From: Planococcus koreensis
GTDB lineage: Bacteria; Bacillota; Bacilli; Bacillales_A; Planococcaceae
Assembly (NCBI RefSeq): GCF_004761975.1
Contig: NZ_RQII01000048.1
Coordinates: 17,723 to 81,722 of the forward strand
Direction of reading: 5' to 3'
DNA: 64,000 nucleotides
Shown here: positions 43,918 to 54,338 of the stretch, piece after piece
Layout: each line of letters opens with the position of its first letter
Numbering within the stretch: the first letter of the stretch is position 1
Position numbers and translations under genes: made by a program
Notes under the pieces: model-generated
What the model saw: only the letters and a program-made list of their open reading frames with translations
Told to the model about the DNA's origin: nothing
Database searches by the model: none

Positions 43918-44466
43918 ATGGAGCAATTCCATGCAACAACGATTTTTGCGGTGCAGCATAACGGGGAATGCGCCATGTCGGGAGACGGCCAGGTGACTTT
44001 TGGCAATGCGGTGGTCATGAAGCATACGGCGCGGAAGGTGCGGCGCCTGTACGACGGCAAAGTGCTGACTGGGTTTGCTGGATCTGTCGCTGACGCATTT
44101 ACCTTATTCGAGATGTTCGAAGGCAAGCTGACGGAATACAACGGCAACCTGCAGCGTTCGGCGGTTGAACTTGCGAAACAATGGCGGGGCGATAAAATGC
44201 TGCGCCAATTGGAAGCGATGCTGATCGTCATGGACCGGGATGAGTTATTGCTGGTGTCGGGCACGGGTGAAGTGATTGAACCGGATGACGGCATCCTGGC
44301 AATCGGCTCTGGCGGCAATTATGCGCTGGCTGCCGGCCGTGCGCTGAAAAAATACGCAGGCGACCACATGACGGCAGCAGAAATTGCGCAGTCGGCATTG
44401 GAAACGGCAGCGGATATTTGCGTTTACACGAATCATCAAATTGTATTGGAGGAGCTGTCCAAATGA
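43918..44466 (+). CDS. hslV: HslV/ClpQ peptidase subunit
   Basis: Proteolytic chamber of the HslVU (CodWX) ATP-dependent protease. The 182-residue protein is beta-subunit-like: [29 protein letters not shown], then [23 protein letters not shown] and [19 protein letters not shown]. It starts [10 protein letters not shown]. In E. coli the active enzyme starts with Thr-Thr-Ile right after Met1; here those threonines are residues 7 and 8, and the serine at position 2 reported as nucleophile in B. subtilis is replaced by Glu. GAGGAGG precedes ATG 43918. The stop overlaps the hslU start. Confidence 0.95.
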   Translation: MEQFHATTIFAVQHNGECAMSGDGQVTFGNAVVMKHTARKVRRLYDGKVLTGFAGSVADAFTLFEMFEGKLTEYNGNLQRSAVELAKQWRGDKMLRQLEAMLIVMDRDELLLVSGTGEVIEPDDGILAIGSGGNYALAAGRALKKYAGDHMTAAEIAQSALETAADICVYTNHQIVLEELSK

Positions 44467-45857
44467 AAAAACAGCAAGATTTAACTCCGAGGCAAATAAC
44501 TGAACACCTGGATCGTTACATCGTCGGCCAGAAAGACGCAAAACGCTCGATCGCGATCGCCTTGCGCAACCGCTACCGGAGAAGCCGGTTGGACGATGAG
44601 CTGCGCGACGAAGTGATACCGAAGAATATTCTGATGATTGGGCCAACAGGCGTCGGCAAGACCGAAATTGCACGGCGCATCGCTAAATTGACTGGCGCCC
44701 CATTTGTTAAAGTGGAAGCCACGAAATTCACGGAAGTCGGCTATGTCGGCCGGGATGTGGAATCGATGGTGCGCGATTTGGTGGAAGCAGCTGTACGGAT
44801 CGTTAAAGAAGAGCGCTTTGAAGCGGTGAAAGACCAAGCGGAAGCAGCAGCGAACGACCGCATCGTCAAATTGCTGGCGCCGTCGCTGAAGAAAAAAAGC
44901 ACAGGCCAAAATCCGCTGGAAATGCTGTTCGGCCAGAAAATGGATCAAGAAGACGAAGATCCTGTGGCGGAAGTGGAAGTGCGCGTCAAGCGCAGAGAAA
45001 TTGCCGCTGACCTGAAGGCTGGAAAACTTGAAGATCAAGTGATCACGATTGAAGTTACAGAAAATACAGCTACGATGTTTGATGCTTTGCAAGGTTCGGG
45101 AATGGAACAAATGGGCGCGAACATGCAGGATGCTTTGTCATCGCTGATGCCAAAAAAGACGAAAAAACGCAAAATGCAAGTTAAGGAAGCGCGGCGGATC
45201 CTCGCTGCGGAAGAAGCGGCGAAGCTTGTCGACGACGATGAACTTGCAGCAGAAGCAATCGAGCGTTCCGAACAGAATGGCATTATATTCATTGACGAGA
45301 TGGATAAAATCGCCAGCAAAAATAGCTCTTCAGCTGATGTTTCCCGTGAAGGTGTCCAACGGGATATCCTGCCGATTGTAGAAGGCTCGACCGTGTCGAC
45401 CAAATACGGCTCTGTCAAAACTGACTATATGCTGTTCGTCGCAGCAGGGGCATTTCATATGTCAAAGCCATCCGATTTAATCCCTGAACTGCAAGGGCGC
45501 TTCCCGATCCGCGTCGAATTGCAGAAACTTGAAGTCGATGATTTTGTCAAAATTCTTACAGAACCTAAACATTCTTTGATAAATCAGTATAAAGCACTTC
45601 TCGAAACAGAGGGAGTTGTGATACACTTCAATGATGCGTCAATAATCAGACTTGCGGAAATCGCCTATCAAGTGAATCAGGAAACTGATAATATAGGTGC
45701 GCGAAGACTCCACACAATTCTGGAACGGTTGTTGGAGGACCTATCTTTTGAAGCAAGTGAAATTTCGCCGGCCCAGATCGACATAACGCCGCAGTACGTT
45801 AATGAAAAACTGGAAAATGTGGCGAAAAACAAAGATTTGTCACAATTTATTTTGTGA
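44463..45857 (+). CDS. hslU: HslU/ClpY unfoldase ATPase
   Basis: AAA+ unfoldase that feeds HslV. The 464-residue protein starts [23 protein letters not shown]; Walker [10 protein letters not shown] is near residues 60-68, followed by the pore motif [11 protein letters not shown] family-specific I-domain lies between about 110 and 240; Walker B is FIDEMDKIA and arginine-finger/sensor regions are [12 protein letters not shown] and [15 protein letters not shown] 44463 overlaps the hslV stop (ATGA). Confidence 0.97.
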   Translation: MKKQQDLTPRQITEHLDRYIVGQKDAKRSIAIALRNRYRRSRLDDELRDEVIPKNILMIGPTGVGKTEIARRIAKLTGAPFVKVEATKFTEVGYVGRDVESMVRDLVEAAVRIVKEERFEAVKDQAEAAANDRIVKLLAPSLKKKSTGQNPLEMLFGQKMDQEDEDPVAEVEVRVKRREIAADLKAGKLEDQVITIEVTENTATMFDALQGSGMEQMGANMQDALSSLMPKKTKKRKMQVKEARRILAAEEAAKLVDDDELAAEAIERSEQNGIIFIDEMDKIASKNSSSADVSREGVQRDILPIVEGSTVSTKYGSVKTDYMLFVAAGAFHMSKPSDLIPELQGRFPIRVELQKLEVDDFVKILTEPKHSLINQYKALLETEGVVIHFNDASIIRLAEIAYQVNQETDNIGARRLHTILERLLEDLSFEASEISPAQIDITPQYVNEKLENVAKNKDLSQFIL

Positions 45858-45916
45858 TTTGAAGCATATAAGTATCATTAAAGTGTAAAAACCTTTAGAA
45901 TATTTAATAAATACGT

Positions 45917-45936
45917 TCGAAAATTGTCGAAAATTG
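45917..45936 (+). promoter_or_regulatory. Perfect 10-bp tandem repeat before codY
   Basis: TCGAAAATTG occurs twice in a row, ending one base before the TAGGAGG ribosome site of codY. GAAAATT is the right half of the known CodY box (AATTTTCWGAAAATT); the left halves match poorly. It may be a degenerate CodY autoregulatory site or only chance. Confidence 0.3.
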
Positions 45937-45952
45937 TAGGAGGCTCATTTAT

Positions 45953-46732
45953 ATGAATCTATTGGAAAAAACTAGAAGAATTAACTCGATGTTGCAAGCA
46001 GCTGCAGGAAAGCCTGTAAACTTTAAAGATATGGCTGAAACATTGAGCGAAGTAATCGAATGCAACGCTTTCGTCGTAAGCCGTAAAGGTAAATTGCTAG
46101 GTTTCGCAGTAAGCCAGCAAATCGAAAACGAACGCATGAAAGGGATGCTTGAAGAGCGCCAATTCCCAATCGAGTACACTCAAAACCTTTCAAACATCAC
46201 TGAAACATCTGCTAACCTTGACGTTAACAGCGAGCACACGATCTTCCCAGTGGAAGAACGCGAATTGTTCGAAGATGGGTTGACGACGATCGTACCGATC
46301 ATCGGCGGCGGCGAACGCTTAGGAACACTTCTTCTTGGACGCTTGAAAGATGAGTTCCAAGACGATGATTTGATCTTGGGTGAATACGGCGCGACAGTTG
46401 TCGGTATGGAAATTCTTCGCGAAAAAGGCGATCGCATCGAAGAAGAAGCGCGCAGCAAAGCTGTCGTTCAAATGGCGATTTCTTCTCTTTCTTACAGCGA
46501 GCTTGAAGCGATCGAGCACATTTTTGAAGAGCTTGACGGCAACGAAGGCCTTCTAGTCGCTTCAAAAATCGCTGACCGTGTAGGCATTACGCGTTCAGTA
46601 ATCGTTAACGCGCTTCGTAAACTTGAAAGCGCAGGCGTTATCGAATCACGCTCCCTAGGAATGAAAGGGACATACATCAAAGTATTGAACACGAAATTCC
46701 TAGCTGAGCTAGAACAATTGAAAATGAACTAA
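45953..46732 (+). CDS. codY: Global nutrient regulator CodY
   Basis: GTP- and branched-chain-amino-acid-responsive repressor of stationary-phase and virulence-type genes. The 259-residue protein begins [20 protein letters not shown], with a GAF domain over the first 150 residues that binds isoleucine ([14 protein letters not shown]). The winged helix-turn-helix at about 200-235 reads [23 protein letters not shown]. It closes the xerC-hslV-hslU-codY operon as in Bacillus. A strong terminator follows, and rpsB rather than a flagellar operon is next. Confidence 0.97.
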   Translation: MNLLEKTRRINSMLQAAAGKPVNFKDMAETLSEVIECNAFVVSRKGKLLGFAVSQQIENERMKGMLEERQFPIEYTQNLSNITETSANLDVNSEHTIFPVEERELFEDGLTTIVPIIGGGERLGTLLLGRLKDEFQDDDLILGEYGATVVGMEILREKGDRIEEEARSKAVVQMAISSLSYSELEAIEHIFEELDGNEGLLVASKIADRVGITRSVIVNALRKLESAGVIESRSLGMKGTYIKVLNTKFLAELEQLKMN

Positions 46733-46743
46733 TTGCAAGATCG

Positions 46744-46778
46744 AAGATGCCGGATTCCATTCCGGCATCTTTTTTTTG
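46744..46778 (+). terminator. Terminator after codY
   Basis: AGATGCCGGA pairs with TCCGGCATCT around TTCCAT, followed by TTTTTTTT. Confidence 0.95.
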
Positions 46779-46874
46779 GCGCGTCTGGCTTTGTTGGAGC
46801 GGCCGGTGAATGCGGGAGATTTTAATTTCCCCTTCACACAATCTGCTCTCCGAAGAATTTGTGGCAGAAACTTC

Positions 46875-46903
46875 TTGCGGCAAAAGACTAGGCATGCTAT
46901 AAT
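46875..46903 (+). promoter_or_regulatory. Promoter of rpsB
   Basis: TTGCGG at 46875-46880, a 17-base spacer and a perfect TATAAT at 46898-46903 with an extended TGC before it. The transcript starts near 46910 and has a leader of about 110 bases ahead of rpsB. Confidence 0.75.
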
Positions 46904-47019
46904 TTCAAATGGTGTTAAATACACACGCATTTCGATTTGAGCCGCAGGTGCTTGAAAAAGTAACGGTTCAGAGAAGAAAAATGCGGAGGGAAAAAATAAC
47001 CTATCAGGAGGAAACACAC

Positions 47020-47736
47020 ATGTCAGTAATTTCTATGAAACAATTGCTTGAAGCTGGTGTACACTTTGGCCACCAGACTCGCCGTTGGAACCCGAAAATG
47101 AAAAAATATATTTTCGTTGAGCGTAACGGTATCTACATTATCGATCTTCAAAAAACAGTCCGCAAATTGGAAGAGGCTTATAGCTTCATGAAACAAGTGG
47201 GCGAAGAAGGCGGTAAAGTATTATTCGTTGGAACGAAAAAACAAGCACAAGACGCGATCAAAGAAGAAGCTGAACGTTCTGGCAACTACTACATCAACCA
47301 ACGCTGGTTGGGTGGTACATTGACTAACTTCGGTACAATCCAGAAGCGTGTCAACCGCTTGAAGCAAATCGAGCGCATGGAAGAAGACGGTACTTTTGAA
47401 GTCCTTCCTAAAAAAGAAGTAGTACAATTGAAAAAACAACACGAACGCCTTGTTAAATTCCTTGGCGGAATCCGTGATATGAGTTCACTGCCGGACGTAA
47501 TGTTCGTAGTTGACCCACGCAAAGAACGCATCGCTGTTGCAGAAGCAATGAAATTGAACATTCCAATCGTTGGTATCGTAGATACAAACTGTGATCCGGA
47601 TGAAATCGATTACGTTATTCCTGCAAACGATGACGCAATCCGCGCAGTTAAGCTTTTGACTGGTAAAATGGCAGATGCTTTGCTTGAGTCAAAACCAGAA
47701 GTAGAAGAAGAAACTCCAGCTGAAGCTGCTGAGTAA
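47020..47736 (+). CDS. rpsB: Ribosomal protein S2
   Basis: A 238-residue small-subunit protein: [27 protein letters not shown], then [27 protein letters not shown] and the acidic C-terminal tail. ATG 47020 has AGGAGG nine bases before it; a longer in-frame reading to 46909 begins at the transcription start and is rejected. rpsB and tsf are usually made together; a hairpin between them may tune the ratio. Confidence 0.97.
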   Translation: MSVISMKQLLEAGVHFGHQTRRWNPKMKKYIFVERNGIYIIDLQKTVRKLEEAYSFMKQVGEEGGKVLFVGTKKQAQDAIKEEAERSGNYYINQRWLGGTLTNFGTIQKRVNRLKQIERMEEDGTFEVLPKKEVVQLKKQHERLVKFLGGIRDMSSLPDVMFVVDPRKERIAVAEAMKLNIPIVGIVDTNCDPDEIDYVIPANDDAIRAVKLLTGKMADALLESKPEVEEETPAEAAE

Positions 47737-47750
47737 TTCACAAGTAGTAC

Positions 47751-47788
47751 AGGTGATAAGCGGCGAAAACCACTTATCACCTTTTTTT
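47751..47788 (+). terminator. Hairpin terminator/attenuator between rpsB and tsf
   Basis: AGGTGATAAG at 47751-47760 pairs with CTTATCACCT, followed by TTTTTTT. As tsf has no clear promoter of its own in the 87-base gap, partial read-through is likely. Confidence 0.85.
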
Positions 47789-47823
47789 GAGAAAATGTTC
47801 TTATTTTAAGGAGGAATTTAATC

Positions 47824-48708
47824 ATGGCAGTTACAGCACAAATGGTAAAAGAATTGCGTGAAAAAACAGGCGCAGGTATGATGGATTGCAAAAAAGCATT
47901 AGTTCAAACAGATGGCGACATCGACGCAGCTATCGATTTCTTGCGTGAAAAAGGCCTTTCAAGCGCTTCTAAAAAAGCGGACCGCATTGCTGCTGAAGGG
48001 ATTACAAACATTCTTGTCAAAGGCAACGAAGCTGTAATCTACGAAGTGAACGCGGAAACTGATTTCGTTGCTAAAAACGAAGGCTTCCAAACACTTGTTA
48101 AAGAATTGGGCGAGCACTTGATCGATACGAAGCCTGCAACAATTGAAGAAGCTACTGCTTCTACAATGTCAAACGGCCTTACTGTGGCGGACCACATTTC
48201 GAACGCAATCTCTAAAATCGGTGAAAAAATCACTTTGCGCCGCTTCGAAGTACGCACGAAAACGGATGCTGATTCTTTTGGTCCTTACCTTCACATGGGC
48301 GGACGCATTTCAGTATTAGTTGTTCTTGAAAACTCTACAAACGCTGATGCAGCTCGCGATATCGCTATGCACATTGCAGCTTTGAACCCTAAATATGTTT
48401 CACGCGACGAAGTTTCTGCTGACGAAGTGGAACACGAGCGCAAAGTCTTGACTGAACAAGCACTTAACGAAGGCAAGCCAGAAAATATCGTTGCTAAAAT
48501 GGTAGAAGGCCGCCTTGGTAAATACTTCGAAGATGTTTGCCTATTGGATCAAGCGTTTGTTAAGAACTCTGACCAAAAAGTACGTGACTTTGCAGCTTCT
48601 ACAGGCGGTTCTGTAAAAGAATTCATCCGCTACGAAGTCGGCGAAGGCATCGAAAAACGCGAAGACAACTTTGCTGATGAAGTTATGAGCCAAGTAAACA
48701 AAAAATAA
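47824..48708 (+). CDS. tsf: Elongation factor Ts
   Basis: Guanine-nucleotide exchange factor for EF-Tu. N-terminal UBA-like domain [26 protein letters not shown] and then the exchange core [16 protein letters not shown] with the key TDF-V motif. 294 residues, full length. AAGGAGG before ATG is strong. Confidence 0.97.
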   Translation: MAVTAQMVKELREKTGAGMMDCKKALVQTDGDIDAAIDFLREKGLSSASKKADRIAAEGITNILVKGNEAVIYEVNAETDFVAKNEGFQTLVKELGEHLIDTKPATIEEATASTMSNGLTVADHISNAISKIGEKITLRRFEVRTKTDADSFGPYLHMGGRISVLVVLENSTNADAARDIAMHIAALNPKYVSRDEVSADEVEHERKVLTEQALNEGKPENIVAKMVEGRLGKYFEDVCLLDQAFVKNSDQKVRDFAASTGGSVKEFIRYEVGEGIEKREDNFADEVMSQVNKK

Positions 48709-48732
48709 GTTTTATTATCATAGGATAGACTT

Positions 48733-48762
48733 GGGGAACACTGAATGTGTTCCCTATTTTTC
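48733..48762 (+). terminator. Terminator after tsf
   Basis: GGGAACAC pairs with GTGTTCCC around TGAAT, followed by TATTTTT. pyrH begins 26 bases later. Confidence 0.85.
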
Positions 48763-48787
48763 AATAAAAGTGTAACGGAGGGTACCG

Positions 48788-49513
48788 ATGAGTGTTCAAC
48801 AATATAAACGCATTGTACTAAAACTTAGTGGAGAAGCGATGGCTGGAGAAAAAGGGTTCGGATTATCTCCTGAAATCATCAAATCGGTTGCTGCCCAAGT
48901 AAAAGAAGTTGTTGAACTTGGTGTGGAAGTTGCTGTAGTCGTAGGCGGCGGAAATATCTGGAGAGGCAAGATCGGCTCGGAGATGGGAATGGACCGCGCA
49001 ACTGCTGATTATATGGGCATGCTTGCAACTGTCATGAATTCCTTGGCGTTGCAGGATTCCTTAGAAAAGCAAGATGTAGAAACAAGAGTCCTTTCTTCTA
49101 TTGAAATGCGCCAGGTTGCAGAACCTTACATCCGCAGAAGAGCGATCCGCCATTTGGAAAAGAAACGCGTCGTCATTTTTGCGGCCGGTACTGGAAACCC
49201 GTACTTTTCTACAGACACGACAGCTGCACTTAGAGCTGCCGAAATAGAAGCCGATGTCATTTTAATGGCTAAAAACAATGTGGATGGAGTTTACTCAGCG
49301 GATCCTAAAACTGATTTAACTGCTGTTAAGTATGAAGAGCTTTCATATTTCGATGTAATTCAACAAGGATTGCAAGTAATGGATTCGACTGCTTCCACAC
49401 TTTGCATGGACAATGATATTCCACTCGTAGTATTCTCTATTATGGAAAATGGAAACATAAAACGAGCTGTTCTCGGTGAAAAAATCGGGACAGTAGTGAG
49501 GAGAACATTATAA
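48788..49513 (+). CDS. pyrH: UMP kinase
   Basis: Phosphorylates UMP to UDP; hexamer of the amino-acid-kinase fold. The 241-residue protein has [44 protein letters not shown] and the [20 protein letters not shown] segment. GGAGGG precedes ATG. It overlaps frr by one base (TAATG), the standard pyrH-frr coupling. Confidence 0.97.
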   Translation: MSVQQYKRIVLKLSGEAMAGEKGFGLSPEIIKSVAAQVKEVVELGVEVAVVVGGGNIWRGKIGSEMGMDRATADYMGMLATVMNSLALQDSLEKQDVETRVLSSIEMRQVAEPYIRRRAIRHLEKKRVVIFAAGTGNPYFSTDTTAALRAAEIEADVILMAKNNVDGVYSADPKTDLTAVKYEELSYFDVIQQGLQVMDSTASTLCMDNDIPLVVFSIMENGNIKRAVLGEKIGTVVRRTL

Positions 49514-50070
49514 TGCCAAAATCAGTGATCAAAGACGCGAAGACAAAAATGGATAATGCAGTCCAAGCTTTTTCCCGTGAACTTGCTTCAATTCGTGCAG
49601 GGCGCGCAAATCCGTCAATCCTTAACAAATTGACGGTGGATTATTATGGTGCACCAACTCCGATCAACCAAGTAGCAGGCATCGCTGTTCCAGAAGCACG
49701 CCTTATTGTCATTCAGCCGTACGATAAGACGATTCTTGGCGATATTGAAAAAGCAATCATGAAATCGGATTTGGGCTTAAGCCCGTCCAATGACGGCATT
49801 GTAATCCGCTTGGCAATTCCAGCGTTGACAGAAGAGCGCCGCAAAGATCTTGTGAAACAAGTGAAAAAAGAAGCGGAAGAAGCTAAAGTTGGCATCCGCA
49901 ACATTCGCCGTGACGCAAACGATGATTTGAAAAAGCTTGAGAAGAAAAGTGAAATCACGGAAGACGATTTGCGCAGCTATTCGGATGAAGTGCAAAAGTT
50001 GACTGATTCATTTATCGTGAAAATCGACGAAGTTGCAAAAGACAAAGAAAAAGAAATCATGGAAGTATAA
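49513..50070 (+). CDS. frr: Ribosome recycling factor
   Basis: Splits post-termination ribosomes with EF-G. The 185-residue protein has the three-helix-bundle signature: [12 protein letters not shown] near the N-terminus and [26 protein letters not shown] later. Full length. A strong terminator ends the rpsB-frr block. Confidence 0.97.
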   Translation: MPKSVIKDAKTKMDNAVQAFSRELASIRAGRANPSILNKLTVDYYGAPTPINQVAGIAVPEARLIVIQPYDKTILGDIEKAIMKSDLGLSPSNDGIVIRLAIPALTEERRKDLVKQVKKEAEEAKVGIRNIRRDANDDLKKLEKKSEITEDDLRSYSDEVQKLTDSFIVKIDEVAKDKEKEIMEV

Positions 50071-50087
50071 ATCGAACTTTCCACGAG

Positions 50088-50120
50088 GAAAAGCGTTCTG
50101 TTTAACAGGACGCTTTTTTT
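50088..50120 (+). terminator. Terminator after frr
   Basis: AAAGCGTTCTGTT pairs with AACAGGACGCTTT (one G-T pair), followed by TTTT. Confidence 0.93.
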
Positions 50121-50224
50121 CATGCCAAAAATATGGCAATGGCGCGAAAGAAAGCGCACAACGCTATTTTTTTTGATATGATAAGCATTAGACATGCCGA
50201 TTTGTAATAGGTGGAGGAATAAAT

Positions 50225-51022
50225 ATGTTCAATAAATTATTAAAGCGAATGGCTGATACAGAAACTGCAATAGAAAATGATGAACGAGTATATGCTGCTG
50301 CGGCGCAAAAAGTGCCTGAGCATATCGCCATTATCATGGACGGCAATGGCCGATGGGCTAAGAAGCGTTCGCTGCCGAGAGTAGCGGGGCATCATGAAGG
50401 CATGAAGACGGTCAGAAAAATCACGAAGCTGGCCAACGAATTGGGTGTCAGCTATTTGACCTTATATGCTTTTTCCACTGAAAATTGGAAACGGCCAAAA
50501 ATGGAAGTGGATTTTTTGATGCGTCTTCCAGAAGAATTTTTATCTGTGTTTCTCCCGGAATTGATTGAAGAGAACGTTAGGGTGGAAATGATGGGGTATC
50601 ACCACAACCTGCCTGCCCATACAATAGAAGCGGTTAGAAAAGCGAAAGAAGCAACGAAGGACAACACGGGGCTCGTCTTGAACTTTGCTTTAAATTACGG
50701 CAGCCGAGCTGAAATTGTCGATGCAGTGAAAAATATTGCAGCCCAAGTAGCGGCTGGGACATTGGACATTTCGGAAATTACCGAAGAACACATCACCACA
50801 GGGCTGATGTCGTGCGACATGCCTGAACCTGATTTGTTGATCCGGACAAGCGGCGAAGTCCGTTTGAGCAATTTCATGCTCTGGCAATTGGCTTACACTG
50901 AGTTTTGGTTCACGGAAACCTTGTGGCCGGATTTCGGGGAAGAGTCATTGCTCGAAGCGATTGAGAATTACCAGAAACGCAATCGCAGGTTCGGAGGATT
51001 GAAAGGGGAAGAAGCGAATTGA
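50225..51022 (+). CDS. uppS: Undecaprenyl diphosphate synthase
   Basis: Condenses isopentenyl diphosphate units to the C55 lipid carrier for peptidoglycan and teichoic acids. Of 265 residues; substrate loop HIAIIMDGNGRWAKKR holds the metal-binding aspartate, then GHHEGMKTVR, YAFSTENWKRP, FALNYGSRAEI and DLLIRTSGEVRLSNFMLWQL. About 20 extra residues precede the family start. GGTGGAGG precedes ATG. It overlaps cdsA by four bases. A weak TATGAT near 50176 may belong to its promoter. Confidence 0.96.
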   Translation: MFNKLLKRMADTETAIENDERVYAAAAQKVPEHIAIIMDGNGRWAKKRSLPRVAGHHEGMKTVRKITKLANELGVSYLTLYAFSTENWKRPKMEVDFLMRLPEEFLSVFLPELIEENVRVEMMGYHHNLPAHTIEAVRKAKEATKDNTGLVLNFALNYGSRAEIVDAVKNIAAQVAAGTLDISEITEEHITTGLMSCDMPEPDLLIRTSGEVRLSNFMLWQLAYTEFWFTETLWPDFGEESLLEAIENYQKRNRRFGGLKGEEAN

Positions 51023-51810
51023 AACAGCGTATTATCACTGGAATCATTGCTGCAGCTCTCTTTATTCCCTTCGTTATCTATGGGGGTGCGCCGCTGACCA
51101 TACTTTTGTATGGACTTGCAACGGTAGGCCTTCAGGAATTATTGAATATGAAGGGCAGAAGCTTGCTCAGTATACCCGGTCTAATTTCTTTAATCGCGCT
51201 ATATGCGTTCATGATGCCAGATGAATGGGCACAATGGGTATTTGAAACAACTGGTTATGTAAAAGTCGAATTCGCTTTTCTTGCGGTTATATTGCTGTTG
51301 ATCCACACGGTGGTCGTGAAGAATAGTTTTACATTCGATGACGCTGCTTTTGCTATTTTAGGTACACTTTATATTGGCGTCGGATTCTTTTACATGATTG
51401 AAACACGTGCTGCAGGGCTGGATTATGTCGTTTACGCATTATTGGTTGTGTGGTTCACCGACTCAGGGGCTTATTTTACGGGACGGAAAATCGGCAAGCG
51501 CAAATTATGGCCAGAAATCTCACCGAATAAAACCATTGAAGGGTTTGTCGGCGGCATTGTCTGGGCAATTGGCATTGCTTTAATTTTGAATTATTTTGTG
51601 GATTTGGATAAACCGATTCTGATCATTATCATTGTGACGATTATCGCTTCTGTTTTCGGACAGATGGGCGACCTGGTTGAATCTGCATTGAAAAGACATT
51701 TCAATGTCAAGGATTCAGGCAACATCCTACCAGGGCATGGCGGGATTTTAGACCGTTTTGACAGCATTCTTTTTGTCATGCCGTTATTGCATTTTCTACA
51801 TTTCATCTAG
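51019..51810 (+). CDS. cdsA: Phosphatidate cytidylyltransferase
   Basis: Membrane enzyme making CDP-diacylglycerol from phosphatidic acid and CTP. The 263-residue protein has about seven to eight membrane helices and the family signature near the C-terminus: SALKRHFNVKDSGNILPGHG followed by GILDRFDS. TTG 51019 overlaps the uppS stop (TTGA). dxr follows after 16 bases. Confidence 0.96.
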   Translation: MKQRIITGIIAAALFIPFVIYGGAPLTILLYGLATVGLQELLNMKGRSLLSIPGLISLIALYAFMMPDEWAQWVFETTGYVKVEFAFLAVILLLIHTVVVKNSFTFDDAAFAILGTLYIGVGFFYMIETRAAGLDYVVYALLVVWFTDSGAYFTGRKIGKRKLWPEISPNKTIEGFVGGIVWAIGIALILNYFVDLDKPILIIIIVTIIASVFGQMGDLVESALKRHFNVKDSGNILPGHGGILDRFDSILFVMPLLHFLHFI

Positions 51811-51826
51811 GAGAGGGAGCATCTGA

Positions 51827-52972
51827 ATGACCAAAAAAATCATTTTATTAGGGGCAACCGGTTCGATCGGTGTGCAGACGGCGGATATCATCCGTGAACA
51901 TCATACTGAATTTCAACTGGTTGGCTTTTCGGCAGGCAAAAACATAAGGTTAACAAAAGAAATGGTCCAAGAGTTCCATCCGGAAATCGTTTGTGTGCAA
52001 AACGAAGAAGACGCAGCGGCGCTGAGAGCAGAATTTCCTGCAGTGTCGTTCGTTTCCGGAAGCAAGGGCTTGATTGAGGCCGCTACATACGATGCGGATA
52101 TTTTAGTGAATGCGGTAATTGGCAGCGTGGGGCTAGAGCCGACTTTGGAAGCCATCAAGCTCGGCCGCACCATTGCAATAGCGAACAAAGAAACCTTGGT
52201 TACGGCAGGTCATCTTGTCATGGAAAGCGCAAAGCGTTACGGCGCTATGATTTTGCCGGTTGACAGCGAACATTCAGCGCTTTTCCAAGCGCTGAACGGA
52301 GAAAAGCTTGAACAGGCAAGCCGTTTGATCTTAACGGCATCCGGCGGCAGCTTCCGCGACTTGGCGCGTTCGGAACTTGAAAACGTCACGGTCAAAGAAG
52401 CATTGGATCATCCGAACTGGTCGATGGGCGCCAAAATAACCATCGATTCTGCGACCATGGTCAATAAAGGCTTGGAAGTGATTGAAGCGCATGTGCTTTT
52501 CGGCTTCGGATATGACGATATCGATGTCTTGCTGCACCGCGAAAGCATCATCCATTCAATGGTGGAATTTCAAGATACGAGTGTTATGGCGCAATTGGGA
52601 ACTCCTGATATGAGAGTTCCAATTCAATATGCGCTGACTTATCCGGATCGTTTGCCTAGACCGAATGCCAAAAGGCTGAATCTGGCGGAAATCGGCAAAC
52701 TGCATTTTCAGGACATGGATTACGAACGTTTCCATGCGCTGAAGCTGGCATTTGATGCGGGCAGAACGGGGGGCACCATGACAACCATTTTCAATGCTGC
52801 CAATGAACAGGCCGTTGCCATGTTCTTAGCCGGAGAAATCAAATTCCTGCACATCGAAGAGATGATCGAACGCGCGATGCAAAGCCACGACACGGTGCAA
52901 AGCCCGGATCTTGAGACGATCCTCCATGCAGACGCTCAAACAAGAAAATCCGTTAAAAACATGCTAAAATAA
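51827..52972 (+). CDS. dxr: 1-deoxy-D-xylulose 5-phosphate reductoisomerase
   Basis: First committed step of the MEP isoprenoid pathway, NADPH dependent; its product line leads to the UppS substrates encoded next door. NADPH loop [35 protein letters not shown] with the metal-binding residues, and [21 protein letters not shown] in segments. 381 residues, full length. GAGAGGGAG precedes ATG. Confidence 0.97.
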   Translation: MTKKIILLGATGSIGVQTADIIREHHTEFQLVGFSAGKNIRLTKEMVQEFHPEIVCVQNEEDAAALRAEFPAVSFVSGSKGLIEAATYDADILVNAVIGSVGLEPTLEAIKLGRTIAIANKETLVTAGHLVMESAKRYGAMILPVDSEHSALFQALNGEKLEQASRLILTASGGSFRDLARSELENVTVKEALDHPNWSMGAKITIDSATMVNKGLEVIEAHVLFGFGYDDIDVLLHRESIIHSMVEFQDTSVMAQLGTPDMRVPIQYALTYPDRLPRPNAKRLNLAEIGKLHFQDMDYERFHALKLAFDAGRTGGTMTTIFNAANEQAVAMFLAGEIKFLHIEEMIERAMQSHDTVQSPDLETILHADAQTRKSVKNMLK

Positions 52973-53013
52973 CTTAAGACAAAACCGAGTATGGTTAATA
53001 AGGATGGGTTTAA

Positions 53014-54273
53014 ATGGAAACAGTATTAGCGTTTGTCATAATTTTTGGTGCTTTGGTATTTTTCCATGAACTTGGACATTTTCTCTTTGCGAAAAGAGCC
53101 GGGATTCTGGTCCGTGAATTTGCAATCGGAATGGGACCGAAAATTTTAGGCATCACTAAAGGCGAAACGCTATATACGCTGCGGCTCCTGCCAATTGGCG
53201 GATATGTACGAATGGCGGGCGAAGAAATGGATGCCATTCATATTCAAGCCGGACATCGTATAGGTGTTTTACTGAATAAAGAAGGACTTGCAACAAAAAT
53301 CATCATGAACCAAAAAACCATGCATCCGGAAATACTGTTTCTGGAAGTGGAAGAAGCGGACCTGGATCGCGAACTTTACATCAAGGGCTATGATGAGGAC
53401 GAGCAATTTGTCCGGATCGGCGTTGCCCGAGATGCTGTAATTGAAGAGAACGGCAAAGAAACCATTTTGGCACCGTATGATCGCCAATTCGATTCGAAAA
53501 GTGTCGGCAATCGTTTCATGACCATCTTAGCCGGGCCGCTTTTCAATTTCATCCTGGCTTTCTTCATCTTCACGGCGCTCGGCATGATGCAAGGGGTTCC
53601 GACATTCGAGCCGGTGATAACGGAAGTTGCTGAAGACAGCCCGGCGTCAGAAGCCGGTATGAAAAACGGCGACTTGGTCACCGAAATTGACGGAACTTCT
53701 ATCTCGACTTGGGACGAGTTGGTCACAATCGTCCAGGGCAATGCCGGCAACGCGCTTCCATTTGAAGTGGAGCGTGGCGGCGAAACTTTGGACTTTACCA
53801 TTACTCCGGAAGTATCAGAAGAATCTCCGGAAAAAGTCGGGGTCATTGGCGTACTTTACCAAAGCCCGATGGAAAAGGACTTTTTCGGGTCATTCGTTTA
53901 TGGAGCAGAGCAGACAGTGTTCTGGTTCAAAGAAATTTTCCGCTTGCTGGGCATGCTGGTCACTGGCCAATTTACGATTGACGCATTGTCCGGTCCTGTA
54001 GGCATTTATAAAACGACAGAAGAAGTTGCGAAGTACGGCATCTTTACGTTAATGAGTTGGGCCGGTATGTTGAGCATCAATTTGGGCATCATGAACTTGC
54101 TGCCGCTTCCGGCTTTGGACGGCGGGCGCCTTATGTTCTTCATCTTAGAAGCGCTGCGCGGCAAGCCAGTGGATCGCCAAAAAGAAGGCATGGTCCATTT
54201 CGTTGGAATCATGCTGCTGATGTTATTGATGATCGTCGTAACGTGGAATGATATCCAGAAATTCTTCTTCTAA
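53014..54273 (+). CDS. rseP: Site-2 intramembrane protease RseP/RasP
   Basis: Zinc metalloprotease that cuts membrane-embedded anti-sigma factors and signal-peptide remnants. Zinc motif FFHELGHFLFAKRAG lies in the first membrane helix (about residues 15-30); a PDZ domain follows (SPASEAGMKNGDLVTEIDGT near 212-235); the second zinc ligand is in LLPLPALDGGRL near 367. Four membrane helices, 419 residues, full length. Sits between dxr and proS as in Bacillus. Confidence 0.96.
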   Translation: METVLAFVIIFGALVFFHELGHFLFAKRAGILVREFAIGMGPKILGITKGETLYTLRLLPIGGYVRMAGEEMDAIHIQAGHRIGVLLNKEGLATKIIMNQKTMHPEILFLEVEEADLDRELYIKGYDEDEQFVRIGVARDAVIEENGKETILAPYDRQFDSKSVGNRFMTILAGPLFNFILAFFIFTALGMMQGVPTFEPVITEVAEDSPASEAGMKNGDLVTEIDGTSISTWDELVTIVQGNAGNALPFEVERGGETLDFTITPEVSEESPEKVGVIGVLYQSPMEKDFFGSFVYGAEQTVFWFKEIFRLLGMLVTGQFTIDALSGPVGIYKTTEEVAKYGIFTLMSWAGMLSINLGIMNLLPLPALDGGRLMFFILEALRGKPVDRQKEGMVHFVGIMLLMLLMIVVTWNDIQKFFF

Positions 54274-54338
54274 GAAAGCAGCTTTTCCATTATTAAAAAG
54301 CGATAAAAATTAACCAGTCAGTTGAGGTGTATTTTGGA

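Noticed and set aside
54274..54338. T-box leader before proS
   Set aside because: The gap of 65 bases is too short and holds no T-box sequence or terminator.
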